Source: Streptococcus chenjunshii (lineage in GTDB: Bacteria; Bacillota; Bacilli; Lactobacillales; Streptococcaceae). Taken from it: a stretch of 64,000 nucleotides of DNA. Below, one piece after another: positions 51,681 through 60,982 of this stretch (the stretch's first letter is position 1; every line of letters begins with the position of its first letter). The notes under the pieces are model-generated. The model did no database searches, had not been told where the DNA came from, and saw only the letters and a list, made by a program, of their open reading frames with translations. The position numbers were made by a program, and so were the translations under genes. The stretch spans positions 1,798,001 to 1,862,000 of the forward strand of contig NZ_CP031733.1 in the NCBI RefSeq assembly GCF_003086355.1, given 5' to 3'.

Positions 51681-52844
51681 TCAATTTCCAAAAACCCGGC
51701 CAATTCTGCGGCAGGCTTCTTTGACAGTCGTCAGAGGCGCTGCTACATTAAGTCTGGCATAGGTTTTACCCTCAGGACCGAAGCTGAAGCCGTCGTTTAA
51801 GACCAGACGCCCTTCATCTTGCAGTTTTTGGTTAATCTCCGGCTGCTGCAGGCCATAGGCACTGAAGTCCAGCCATATCAAGTAAGTTCCTTCTGGTTTC
51901 ATCACCTTAATCTTGGTGTTTTCTGTTAAAACAGCTATGACGTAAGTGATGTTTTCTTCCAAGACTGCTTTGAGCTCCTCCAGCCAAGGCTTTCCGTAGG
52001 TAAATGCAGCCTCTGTAGCCAGTAAACCGACTGCCGGGAGTTCATGCTGATTATTGCCCAGCTGTCTTTTCTTAAAAGCCCTGCGCAGTTCTTCATTTTC
52101 AATAATGGCATAGCTGGTCTTGGTTCCTGCTATATTAAAGGTTTTTGTCGCAGAAGCCAGCACTAGGGTAAAATCCTTAAAACGCTGGTCAATGGTATTG
52201 ATGGAACAGTGCTTATGGCCAAAAAGAGCCAAGTCCTGATGAATTTCATCGGAAACAAGAATCACCTGATGCTTCTCACAAATCTCAAGCAGCGCAGTCA
52301 GCTCTTCCTTACTCCAGACTCTGCCTCCAGGGTTGTGGGGACTGCAGAGAATATAGAGCTTTACTTTATGCTTGATAATATCAGCTTCCAGCTGTTCAAA
52401 ATCAATGGTAAAGCGGCCGTCTCTGATGACTAAAGAATTGGTAATCAGCTGCCGCTGGTTTAACTTTACCGAACGGGCAAAGGGCGGATAAACCGGCGTA
52501 TTAATCAAAACAGCTTCTCCTTCTTGAGTATAGGCCTGAATAGCTGTTGAGATAGCCGGAACGACCCCTTCAATGAGAACCACATGTTCTTTTTCCGCTG
52601 AATAACCGTGTTCCTTTTTTTCCCAGTCAAGTATAGACTGATACAAGCTGTCGCTTGGGTAAGTGTAGCCAAAAACATGCTGGTCGGCGTACTCAGAGAG
52701 AGCCTTTTTGACAGCCGGAAGCGGTAAAAAATCCATATCTGCCACCCACATCTGCAGCAGGTCAGGCTGATTTTCACTCTGCTGCCATTTGACGGAAGAC
52801 TGGCCGAGACGATCGGGTCTGGTCGTAAAGTCATATCTTTGCAT
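51681..52844 (-). CDS. MalY/PatB-family PLP aminotransferase, probable C-S lyase
   Basis: The product has 387 residues with fold-type I features: CSPHNPGGRVWS, VSDEIHQDL and the PLP lysine in SATKTFNIAGTK. MalY/PatB enzymes cleave cystathionine to homocysteine. It starts 3 nt after a metB/metC-like gene, which strengthens a role in transsulfuration. The exact substrate is not certain. Confidence 0.9.
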   Translation of the reverse strand: MQRYDFTTRPDRLGQSSVKWQQSENQPDLLQMWVADMDFLPLPAVKKALSEYADQHVFGYTYPSDSLYQSILDWEKKEHGYSAEKEHVVLIEGVVPAISTAIQAYTQEGEAVLINTPVYPPFARSVKLNQRQLITNSLVIRDGRFTIDFEQLEADIIKHKVKLYILCSPHNPGGRVWSKEELTALLEICEKHQVILVSDEIHQDLALFGHKHCSINTIDQRFKDFTLVLASATKTFNIAGTKTSYAIIENEELRRAFKKRQLGNNQHELPAVGLLATEAAFTYGKPWLEELKAVLEENITYVIAVLTENTKIKVMKPEGTYLIWLDFSAYGLQQPEINQKLQDEGRLVLNDGFSFGPEGKTYARLNVAAPLTTVKEACRRIGRVFGN

Positions 52845-52847
52845 TTA

Positions 52848-53942
52848 TTAAACCTCCAATGCTGACTGCAAATCTTCGATGAGATCAGCTGCATCTTCAA
52901 TACCGATCGAAAGCCTCAGCAAATCATCGGTCAGACCGTAAGATTCTCGATCTGCTGCAGGAATGTCTTTATGTGTCTGTGTTGCAGGATAAGTAATCAG
53001 GCTTTCTACACCGCCTAAACTTTCAGCAAAAGTGATCAGCTCCAGATGATTGATGACAGCTGGAATTTTAGTCGGATGACAGACCTTAAAAGAAACCATG
53101 CCGCCCTTGCCTGTATAGTAAACTTCTTTGACAGCTGGAGAATGTTTCAGAAAAGCTGCTATTTTTTGAGCGTTTTCTGTCGCTTTTTCCATCCTCAGTT
53201 TCAGTGTCTTCAAACCGCGCATCAGCAGATAAGAATCAAAAGGAGAAAGGGTTGGGCCGGTTGTATTGTGATTATAAAAAAGCTTATCATAAAGGTCCTG
53301 ATCATTGGTCATAACAGCACCTGCCAAAACATCATTGTGTCCTGATAAATATTTAGTTGCCGAATGGATAACAACATCTGCCCCTAATAAAAGAGGATTT
53401 TGATAGACCGGGCTGTAGAAAGTATTGTCGACAAGCACTTTGGCTCCCTTTTCATGAGCCAGCCGGGCTATCTTTTCAATATCAAACTCAATCATTAAAG
53501 GGTTAGTCGGCGTTTCTAAATAAACAATATCTGTATCATCTGTGATAGCAGCCAGCAGGTCTTCTTCTGTTTGAGCATATGTAAAGAAAAAGCGGCCGTT
53601 CCTCTCCTGCTCATCAAACCAGCGGAAAGAACCGCCATAAAGATCCCTGGCTGCAACAACCTTGCTGCCGATCGGAAAAGTTTCAAAAACCAAAACAACA
53701 GCACTCATACCAGAGCTGGTTGCCAAGGCAAAATCAGCATATTCAATAGCCGCTAAAGTTTTTTCCAAGGCTGCTCGGGTAGGATTCTTTGTACGGGTAT
53801 AGTCAAAGCCTGTCGACTGCCCAAATTCCGGATGCTGATAGGTGGTTGAAAAATGAAGCGGCGCAGCCAACGCTCCTGTTGCTTTATCTGATTTAATGCC
53901 TGCATGAGCCAAGATTGTGCCCAAGCCTAATTGTTTTGTCAT
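52848..53942 (-). CDS. Cystathionine gamma-synthase/lyase family enzyme
   Basis: The product has 364 residues from ATG 53942; 43 upstream codons lack a site. The Cys/Met PLP family is marked by STTYQHPEFG, YTRTKNPTR, LETPTNPLM and the PLP lysine in HSATKYLSGHND. Synthase and lyase members are hard to tell apart by sequence. It is cotranscribed with the MalY-like gene for cysteine-methionine interconversion. Confidence 0.92.
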   Translation of the reverse strand: MTKQLGLGTILAHAGIKSDKATGALAAPLHFSTTYQHPEFGQSTGFDYTRTKNPTRAALEKTLAAIEYADFALATSSGMSAVVLVFETFPIGSKVVAARDLYGGSFRWFDEQERNGRFFFTYAQTEEDLLAAITDDTDIVYLETPTNPLMIEFDIEKIARLAHEKGAKVLVDNTFYSPVYQNPLLLGADVVIHSATKYLSGHNDVLAGAVMTNDQDLYDKLFYNHNTTGPTLSPFDSYLLMRGLKTLKLRMEKATENAQKIAAFLKHSPAVKEVYYTGKGGMVSFKVCHPTKIPAVINHLELITFAESLGGVESLITYPATQTHKDIPAADRESYGLTDDLLRLSIGIEDAADLIEDLQSALEV

Positions 53943-54106
53943 TATCTTTCCCTTCTCTTTTCTGTATCTTCTTACTATTCTATCACTTATTCCTGCTGTA
54001 AATAGGCTTTTGGCTATTTTATTTCCTAATAGGGAGCTATAGCTTTTTCTTATAGCAAAGCTGATAAACATGAAAAAGATTCTGTTCCTGCTATTCTTAA
54101 CCTACT

Positions 54107-54212
54107 TCCGGTCGTAGACGACTGAAAGCTTTGCCGTCTTAGCAGGGGAGTGTCAGCGATATCACAGATGTCAGAACTTCCCGTCTCTTGCTTTGCTCTT
54201 TTAACGGACTCT
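54107..54212 (+). repeat. Dispersed intergenic repeat, fragment I
   Basis: Contains GTAGACGACTGAAAGCTTTG and ends GCTTTGCTCTTTTAACGG, the arm type found in copy J2. Heavily decayed. Confidence 0.6.
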
Positions 54213-54252
54213 TGATTAACTGAGCACGCTTCTGAGTTCTTTGTAAAAAGAT

Positions 54253-54297
54253 AACCCTCCCTTGGGGCTTTAGCAGCTCAAGTGAGGGTTCTTTTTA
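54253..54297. terminator. Terminator after ytgP
   Basis: AACCCTC and GAGGGTT with inner CTTG/CAAG pairing, followed by TTCTTTTT on the + strand and ATCTTTTT on the minus strand. Confidence 0.75.
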
Positions 54298-54333
54298 CTG
54301 TTTTTAGAATACGGCTTTTTAGATTTAAGGGGC

Positions 54334-55977
54334 TCACCGTCTTGCTTTAATGTGCAGCCGCTGACGCAGGCTTTCTGCACGGCTGCCTAATAAAGGATCC
54401 ACAGTGCGGGTAGCCAGAGACAGATAACCGTAAACAGCTATCCCGACAGCACCAATCAAAGCCAAATAGAGAATGCCTCCCAGACGGGTAGTTGGTTCTA
54501 AGAAAGGTTTAAAAAGCAGAATCGAAAGAATAACAGCAATTTCCATAATAACTGTCATTATGGCAATCAGCAGTGTCTTTCTAAGAATGGCCTGATGGCT
54601 GAAATGGGTTACTTTGTGAATCTGCCGGTACATTAGAAAAATCGGCAGGCTTAAACCGACAGCCGTGGTCAGCAGAGGGCCGTAAGCCTGAAAAAGCCAA
54701 ATCCCGGGAATCTGCAGGACACATTTAAGGAGCAGGCCGTAGATGAAATAATAAATCGCTTTGCGGTTTTCAAACAGAGCCTGCAGCATCGGAGCCAGCA
54801 TGCTGTATAAGGCTAGGAAGATCACCTGAGCTAAAGCAGCGACAAAAAGCCACAGGGCCGTCTGACTGGGAGCACCGTAAAATACAGTATAAAGCGGCTC
54901 TGCTAAAGCGATTGCCCCAACCAGAGCAGGAACAAGTACCAAAAGCAGCATCTGGATATTATTGACAACTAAACGGGCGGCCGCTTTTTGATCCTGATTA
55001 ACAAAGTTTTCAGTCAGCAAAGGAATGCCGGCTCCGCCGATGGCTGTGGCAATAGAAATCAAAATCATTGTAATCTTATTAGGATTTGAAGAAAAATAGG
55101 CATAGAGGATATGGAGCTCTCGGTTGCTGTAATCGGTGAAACTCTCCATAGTATTGACGAAAGTCCACTGATCAACCAGCTGAAAAATCTGAATCGCCGA
55201 ACCGGTGATAATAAAAGGAATCGCTTCTTTAAAGGTTTCAATAATGAGAGCGTTGGTGTTGATATCAGCATGCTGAGGCTGCCTAGTAAAAATAGCCCGG
55301 AACATTCCTTCTTTCCATAGGAAAGCAAAAAGAACCCCAAAGCTGGCAAGCATCCCAATAAAAGCCGCAAAGGTAGACTGTACAACGGCAGCAACATAGT
55401 CGCCGGAACCGATTTTCATAATAATGAAGGCTGTCAGCAGCATCCAAATAACGCGGATGACCTGCTCCGCAATTTGGCTCATGGCATAGGGCTTTAAATT
55501 GTTGAACCCCTGAAAAAAACCGCGCAAAACACTCATAGCCGGGAAAATCAGGACAGCCCAGGACAGACTTTTCATCACACGAACCAGGTCTGTACCGCCT
55601 CCGCTCCAAGCAGCCAGCAAGGGAGAGCCGATATACATACTCAGCGCAAAAATCAGACCAAAACCGAGCATATAGAGCAAAATCCTGCGCAGAAGCTGGT
55701 AGCTGGTTTCCACTTGGCCCAAAGTATTATATTTAGAAACTTGTTTTGCAATGGCGACAGGAATACCTGCCGTTGAAATCAGCAGGAAAAGGGCATAAAT
55801 ATTATAGCCCATTCCAAATAAGGCATTGGCTTCTTCGGCATGTGTGCCCATCCAGGCATACCAAGGGATGATATAAAGAGCCCCGAGCAGGCGGCTGATG
55901 AAGTTAGAGGCCGTCAGCCAAGCCGTCCCGCGGACCATCTGAGCCTGCTGGGACATTTTTTTTTCGTTTTCAGACAT
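54334..55977 (-). CDS. ytgP: Lipid II flippase of the MurJ/YtgP type (MOP superfamily)
   Basis: The product has 547 residues with about 14 membrane helices. The N-terminal GTAWLTASNFISRLLGALYI and the AGIPVAIAKQVSKYN segment are typical of YtgP, the streptococcal MurJ homologue. It flips peptidoglycan precursor across the membrane. It is divergent from murE, which supports the cell-wall role. Confidence 0.92.
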   Translation of the reverse strand: MSENEKKMSQQAQMVRGTAWLTASNFISRLLGALYIIPWYAWMGTHAEEANALFGMGYNIYALFLLISTAGIPVAIAKQVSKYNTLGQVETSYQLLRRILLYMLGFGLIFALSMYIGSPLLAAWSGGGTDLVRVMKSLSWAVLIFPAMSVLRGFFQGFNNLKPYAMSQIAEQVIRVIWMLLTAFIIMKIGSGDYVAAVVQSTFAAFIGMLASFGVLFAFLWKEGMFRAIFTRQPQHADINTNALIIETFKEAIPFIITGSAIQIFQLVDQWTFVNTMESFTDYSNRELHILYAYFSSNPNKITMILISIATAIGGAGIPLLTENFVNQDQKAAARLVVNNIQMLLLVLVPALVGAIALAEPLYTVFYGAPSQTALWLFVAALAQVIFLALYSMLAPMLQALFENRKAIYYFIYGLLLKCVLQIPGIWLFQAYGPLLTTAVGLSLPIFLMYRQIHKVTHFSHQAILRKTLLIAIMTVIMEIAVILSILLFKPFLEPTTRLGGILYLALIGAVGIAVYGYLSLATRTVDPLLGSRAESLRQRLHIKARR

Positions 55978-56073
55978 AGCTTTTCCTTCTCAAATTATTA
56001 TCAAAGACTATTAATTATTATAAACTTTTGCCCGCTACTTGTAAAACGGGACCATTCAGTCTAAAATAGGAGT

Positions 56074-57522
56074 ATGATTACTATTGAAAAGACATTAGAG
56101 ATTTTAAAAAAAGACTGCAATTTTCGGGAAATTATAGCAGATCAGAACTACTATTTCACTTGGAAAAAGCCATTTTCCTTTTCAAAAATCAGTTATGACA
56201 GCCGGTCTGCCGATGCCCAGACACTTTTTTTCGTCAAAGGAGCAGCTTTTAAGAAGCACTATCTGGAAAACGCGGTTGCTGCCGGTTTGCAGTTTTACGT
56301 AGCCGAACAGGATTATAATGTCGGTATTCCTGCAGTCCTTGTAACAGATATCAAAAAGGCAATGAGTCTTATTGCCATGGAATTTTATGATAACCCGCAG
56401 GATAAACTGAAGCTCCTTGCCATCACCGGCACAAAAGGAAAAACTACTGCTGCTTACTTTGCTTACCATATTCTCAAGCAAAATCATAAACCGGCTCTGC
56501 TCTCTACCATGAACACAACCCTGGACGGTCAAACCTTTTTTAAATCACAATTAACCACCCCGGAAAGTCTGGATTTATTTGCTATGATGGCAGAAGCCGC
56601 AGCAAACGGCAGGAGTCATTTGATTATGGAGGTTTCCAGCCAAGCTTATCTGACCAGCCGAGTTTATGGCCTTCAATTTGATGTCGGAGTTTTTCTCAAT
56701 ATCAGCCCGGATCATATCGGGCCGATTGAACACCCGACTTTTGAAGATTATTTCTATCACAAACGCCAGCTGATAGACAAGAGCAAATCTGTCGTTATTA
56801 ACAGTGATATGGATCATTTCTCACTTTTGGCGGAACAGACCGGCCGTAAACCGCATGCCTTTTACGGCTCTCAGTCAGATAATCAGATCCATCATTCTCA
56901 GGCTTTTTCTTTTGAAGTCACTGGCCAGCTGGCAGGGAATTATAGCATTCAGCTCATCGGTGCCTTCAATCAGGAAAATGCGCTGGCCGCCGGGCTAGCC
57001 TGTTTCAGACTTGGAATTTCTCCTTTTGATATTCAAAAAGGGATTGCTGAAACGACTGTCCCCGGACGGATGGAGGTGCTGAGACAGGCCAATGGCGCCA
57101 ATGTCTTTATCGATTATGCCCACAATGGCGACAGTCTGGAAAAATTAGTCGGAGTGGTTGAAACTTATCACAGCGGTCAAATTATTCTTTTAATTGGAGC
57201 TCCGGGCAATAAAGGAGAAAGCAGGCGAAAGGACTTTGCCCATGTCATTAATGCCCATCCAGATTTACAGGTTATTTTAACTGCTGATGATCCTAATTTT
57301 GAAGACCCGCAAGCCATTTCCGAAGAAATTGCCCGACATATCAGCAGGCCTGTTCAAATTATCGTTGACCGCAAGCAGGCCATTAAAACCGGTCTCAGCT
57401 TGACACAGACCGACAAAGATGCGGTTATAATTGCAGGAAAAGGCGCTGATGCCTACCAAATTGTTGAAGGAAAACGAGCTCCCTATGCCGGAGATCTAGA
57501 AACCGCCAAAGGCTATTGCTGA
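56074..57522 (+). CDS. murE: UDP-N-acetylmuramoyl-tripeptide synthetase (L-lysine-adding MurE)
   Basis: The product has 482 residues with the Mur ligase ATP loop GTKGKTT (119-125), the carbamylated-lysine region and the amino-acid motif [10 protein letters not shown], which fits lysine rather than diaminopimelate specificity (DNPR). It adds L-Lys to UDP-MurNAc-L-Ala-D-Glu. Divergent from ytgP; AGGAG lies just before the start. Confidence 0.96.
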   Translation: MITIEKTLEILKKDCNFREIIADQNYYFTWKKPFSFSKISYDSRSADAQTLFFVKGAAFKKHYLENAVAAGLQFYVAEQDYNVGIPAVLVTDIKKAMSLIAMEFYDNPQDKLKLLAITGTKGKTTAAYFAYHILKQNHKPALLSTMNTTLDGQTFFKSQLTTPESLDLFAMMAEAAANGRSHLIMEVSSQAYLTSRVYGLQFDVGVFLNISPDHIGPIEHPTFEDYFYHKRQLIDKSKSVVINSDMDHFSLLAEQTGRKPHAFYGSQSDNQIHHSQAFSFEVTGQLAGNYSIQLIGAFNQENALAAGLACFRLGISPFDIQKGIAETTVPGRMEVLRQANGANVFIDYAHNGDSLEKLVGVVETYHSGQIILLIGAPGNKGESRRKDFAHVINAHPDLQVILTADDPNFEDPQAISEEIARHISRPVQIIVDRKQAIKTGLSLTQTDKDAVIIAGKGADAYQIVEGKRAPYAGDLETAKGYC

Positions 57523-57604
57523 GCCGCAAAAGATATCAAGCAGAATCTCCCGGCTCCTTCATTTTAACCGTTCTAAATAAGGCTGAAAGTTCTAAAATAT
57601 CTCT

Positions 57605-57629
57605 GAAAAGGCTTTTTTAAGCCTTTTTT
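57605..57629 (+). terminator. murE terminator
   Basis: AAAAGGCTT and AAGCCTTTT pair and are followed by T residues. Confidence 0.85.
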
Positions 57630-57635
57630 CTATGC

Positions 57636-57685
57636 TATAATAAATGATAATTTTACAAGATTAGACTAAGTACTCTCTTGTAAAA
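57636..57685 (+). promoter_or_regulatory. Promoter and long dyad upstream of the siderophore ABC operon
   Basis: TATAAT at 57636-57641 is followed by TTTTACAAGA (57651-57660) and TCTTGTAAAA (57676-57685), a perfect 10-bp inverted repeat around the transcription start. This could be an operator or a leader hairpin. A second GC-rich stem (GCAGGCC / GGCCTGC) lies at about 57691-57749. Confidence 0.6.
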
Positions 57686-57809
57686 TAAAAGCAGGCCGCC
57701 CCTGCTGCTCTGTCTGAAAGTGTTTTTCATTCAGGCGGCGGGCCTGCCGGGCACAATAGTTTGACTGTCAAAAACTGTTCTGCCTGTTACATTAGAAAGG
57801 AGGTCATAT

Positions 57810-58592
57810 ATGTCAGACATTCGTGCTGAGAATATCTCTGTTGCCTACGACCAGCAGACCGTTATTAACGATTTATCCTTAAATCTGGCTGACAAACAGA
57901 TTACGACTATCATCGGAGCCAATGGCTGCGGTAAGTCCACACTGCTTAAAGCTCTTACCCGTATTCAGGCTCTGAAAAAGGGGCAGATTTACATTGACGG
58001 TCAGGCAATTGCTCATTTGCCGACTAAAGCAGTCGCTCAAAAAATTGCCCTGCTCCCTCAGGTCTTAGATGCTGCCGAAGGTATTTCAGTCTATGAATTA
58101 GTCTCTTACGGACGGTTTCCCCATCAAAAGTACTTGGGAAGTCTAAGTGATGAAGATCGCAGTAAGATCCACTGGGCTATGGAAGTGACTAAAGTTACTC
58201 AGTTTGCCAACATGGATGTCGATTCGCTCTCCGGCGGCCAAAGACAGCGTGTTTGGATTGCTATGGCTTTGGCGCAGGATACCGACACAATCTTTCTTGA
58301 CGAACCGACCACTTACTTAGATATGAACCATCAGCTTGAGGTTCTGGAATTGCTGAAAATGCTCAATTCAGACTCTCAAAAGACCATTATTATGGTTCTT
58401 CATGATTTAAATCTTTCGGCCCGTTTTTCCGATCAGCTTATCGCTATGAAGAAAGGAAAAATTAAATACCGCGGGCAGGTTGCAGATATTATGACACCTG
58501 AAATTCTGCAAGACATTTTCCAAATAGATGCCACAATCACTGAAGATCCTATCCATAAATGTCCGATATTGCTGACTTATCAGCTTACATAG
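57810..58592 (+). CDS. Siderophore/iron ABC transporter ATPase (FhuC/FecE type)
   Basis: The product has 260 residues with Walker A GANGCGKST (36-44), signature LSGGQRQRVWIAMALAQ and Walker B TIFLDEPTTYLD. YELVSYGRFPHQ is typical for iron-siderophore ATPases. It heads the operon (AAAGGAGG before ATG) but is separated from the binding protein by 422 bp of repeats. Substrate is unknown; it may be iron-siderophore, heme or cobalamin. Confidence 0.92.
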   Translation: MSDIRAENISVAYDQQTVINDLSLNLADKQITTIIGANGCGKSTLLKALTRIQALKKGQIYIDGQAIAHLPTKAVAQKIALLPQVLDAAEGISVYELVSYGRFPHQKYLGSLSDEDRSKIHWAMEVTKVTQFANMDVDSLSGGQRQRVWIAMALAQDTDTIFLDEPTTYLDMNHQLEVLELLKMLNSDSQKTIIMVLHDLNLSARFSDQLIAMKKGKIKYRGQVADIMTPEILQDIFQIDATITEDPIHKCPILLTYQLT

Positions 58593-58725
58593 ATTATTTT
58601 AATAAGGAATGAGGTGTTTAGGGCCGTATGCCCTTTAACGTTCAGACAGCCCCAAGACAGGAAGCCAGTCTGTCCATTTGCCTCAAGGCTTGCGCTAAAG
58701 TCCATTTACCTTATTAACCGATAAA

Positions 58726-58881
58726 ATAAGGCCAAAATCCTAGTGAAAAAGAGACGCAATCGTAGGAAGCGCAAGCTGACGTACGAGTGTGGCTGCTCTG
58801 TGAGTATGCCTGCCAGCGTGATGCAAGCATCACTTGTCAGACCCTATTTTCATACGGATTTTTAAACGGCCTTTGTATCTT
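58726..58881 (+). repeat. Dispersed intergenic repeat, copy J1
   Basis: Arms AAAATCC (in AGGCCAAAATCC) and GGATTTTT (in ACGGATTTTTAAACGGCC). The interior matches copy B1. Confidence 0.85.
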
Positions 58882-58884
58882 GTT

Positions 58885-58997
58885 GAATTGAACACGCCCT
58901 GAGAGCTGTGCAAAAAAGAGAAAATTTTCTAGAGTCTTAGCGACTCTTTGTCAATTTTCCTATTTTTGCTTTGCTCTTTTAACGGGCTTTGTATCTT
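58885..58997 (+). repeat. Dispersed intergenic repeat, copy J2 (compensated arms)
   Basis: In tandem with J1. Arms read GCCC..GAGAGC and GCTCTTTTAACGGGC: both the inner stem (GAGC/GCTC) and the outer GGCC/GGCC pair (here GCCC/GGGC) are changed together. Confidence 0.85.
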
Positions 58998-59014
58998 GTT
59001 TTTGGAGTGTTGAA

Positions 59015-59941
59015 ATGAAAAAAATGTTGCTTTATATAACTGCTTTTTTAGCGGTTTGTTTTCTTGTTGCCTGCGGCAGGAAATCTGATGATTCTGCTGC
59101 TCTTTCTTCTATGCCTGAAATTGAAGGCATCACTTATTATGGTGATATTCCTGAAAATCCGGAGAAGGTGGTCAACTTTGCTTACTCATACACCGGTTAT
59201 CTTTTAGAACTGGGGATTGATGTTTCCAGCTATTCTCTTGATCTTGAAAAAAACAGCGCGGCTTTTGGCGACCAACTGAAGGACGCAGTGCAGCTGACAA
59301 CTTCTGACAGCGAAGCTATCGCCGCTGAAGAACCGGATTTAATCCTTGTATTTGCCGGTGATGATAATCTGGAGACGCTCAAAGAAATTGCGCCAGTTAT
59401 TGAAATTACTTATGGAAAAAGTGATTATCTGCAGATGCTGACTGACCTTGGACAAATCTTTGGCAGAGAAAAGCAGGCACAGGCTTGGCTGGATGAGTGG
59501 GAAGAAAAGACCGATCAGGCTAAAAAGGAATTAGGAGACTATCTTGATCCGGATACAACCTTTACTGTTATGGATTTCTATGATAAGAACATCTATCTCT
59601 ACGGTAATAACTTCGGCCGAGGCGGTGAATTAATTTATGATTCACTCGGTTATGCTGCACCGGATAAAGTGGTCGATGATGTCTTTAAAGACGGCTGGTT
59701 TGGTGTCTCACAAGAGGCCTTGCCTGATTATATCGGCGATTATGCTCTTATCAATGTCAATTCTGACACTAAAGAAGCTGCCGCCTCGCTCAAAGAAAGT
59801 GATATTTGGCAAAGTCTGCCGGCCGTAAAGAATGGACAGGCTCTTGAAATCGACTACAATCTCTTTTACTTTTCCGACCCAATGTCACTTGACCTGCAGA
59901 TTGATGCATTTGTCAAAGCGATTAAGGATGCTAATTCCTAG
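59015..59941 (+). CDS. Siderophore-binding lipoprotein (FhuD/FeuA type)
   Basis: The product has 308 residues with lipobox LVAC (C20) and a type III binding-protein fold: PEKVVNFAYSYTGYLLELGI, EEPDLILVFAG and the long inter-lobe helix. Such proteins catch ferric siderophores or vitamin B12. Repeat copy J2 ends 17 nt before the start. Two permeases follow. Confidence 0.92.
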   Translation: MKKMLLYITAFLAVCFLVACGRKSDDSAALSSMPEIEGITYYGDIPENPEKVVNFAYSYTGYLLELGIDVSSYSLDLEKNSAAFGDQLKDAVQLTTSDSEAIAAEEPDLILVFAGDDNLETLKEIAPVIEITYGKSDYLQMLTDLGQIFGREKQAQAWLDEWEEKTDQAKKELGDYLDPDTTFTVMDFYDKNIYLYGNNFGRGGELIYDSLGYAAPDKVVDDVFKDGWFGVSQEALPDYIGDYALINVNSDTKEAAASLKESDIWQSLPAVKNGQALEIDYNLFYFSDPMSLDLQIDAFVKAIKDANS

Positions 59942-59956
59942 AAGAAGCTTAATGAT

Positions 59957-60982
59957 ATGAGTAATGACAAAAAGTTTCTCAAGCAAGCCGGCCGGCTAAA
60001 AACACCTTGGCTGGCTGCTGGCATTCTGCTGCTGCTTTTTATACTCGGCTGGTATGCTGCCTTACGTTTCGGTGCGCTTAAATACAGTCACGCGCAGTTA
60101 ATTGAGGTTTTCAGGCATCCTTTAACGGATTCCAGAGAACAGGATGTTATTATCGATTTGCGGCTCCCGCGTACTTTTGCCGCTATTTTAGTCGGCGCTG
60201 CTATGGCTCAGGCTGGAGCCATTATGCAGGGGGTCACGCGCAACCCAATTGCTGATCCGGGTTTATTAGGGATCAATGCCGGCAGCGGGCTGGCTCTCAT
60301 TATCGGTTATGCTGTCTTTGATAATATGCATTATATGCGCCTGTTAGTCATTTGTTTGTTCGGAGCTTTTGCAGCAGCCTTTCTGGTCTTCGGCCTGTCT
60401 TATCAGAAAGGGAAGGGCTACAATCAGCTGCGGCTCATTTTAGCCGGAGCTATGGTGTCAACCCTATTTTCAGCTATCGGCCAAGCAGTAACGATCTATT
60501 TTAATCTGTCAACGGCTGTTATCGGCTGGCAGGCAGGCGGATTAGTACAAATTAACTGGAAAATGCTGGCTATTATTGCCCCATTTATCATTTCCGGTTT
60601 CATTTTAGCCCAGCTGCTAGCCCATCAGCTAACGATTCTCAGTCTCAATGAGACAGTGGCTAAATCATTGGGCCAGCGCACTTTTGCAGTCACAGTTGCT
60701 CTGCTTGGAATTGTTCTGCTGATGTCAGCCGGAGCCGTCGCTTTAGTTGGTTCAGTCTCTTTCATCGGCCTGATTATTCCGCATTTTATTCGTATGTTCG
60801 CCCCTAAGAGCTACCGAATACTGCTGCCTTTAACAGCTTTTGCCGGTGCGACTTTTATGCTGTGGGTTGATATCATCTGCCGCAATCTCAACCCGCCGGC
60901 TGAAACACCGATCAGCGCAATCATCTCTATTATCGGTCTGCCTTGCTTTTTATGGCTGATTAGAAGGGGGAGCAACCTATGA
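59957..60982 (+). CDS. Siderophore ABC permease (FecCD family)
   Basis: The product has 341 residues with about ten helices. LPRTFAAILVGAAMAQAGAI and NPIADPGLLGINAGSGLAL are FecCD signatures, and VALVGSVSFIGLIIPHF is the ATPase-contact loop. It overlaps the next permease by 4 nt. Confidence 0.93.
   Translation: MSNDKKFLKQAGRLKTPWLAAGILLLLFILGWYAALRFGALKYSHAQLIEVFRHPLTDSREQDVIIDLRLPRTFAAILVGAAMAQAGAIMQGVTRNPIADPGLLGINAGSGLALIIGYAVFDNMHYMRLLVICLFGAFAAAFLVFGLSYQKGKGYNQLRLILAGAMVSTLFSAIGQAVTIYFNLSTAVIGWQAGGLVQINWKMLAIIAPFIISGFILAQLLAHQLTILSLNETVAKSLGQRTFAVTVALLGIVLLMSAGAVALVGSVSFIGLIIPHFIRMFAPKSYRILLPLTAFAGATFMLWVDIICRNLNPPAETPISAIISIIGLPCFLWLIRRGSNL

Noticed and set aside
15875..59000. CRISPR array
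   Set aside because: The repeated sequences are long, dispersed at gene leaders and lack regular spacers; no cas genes are present.
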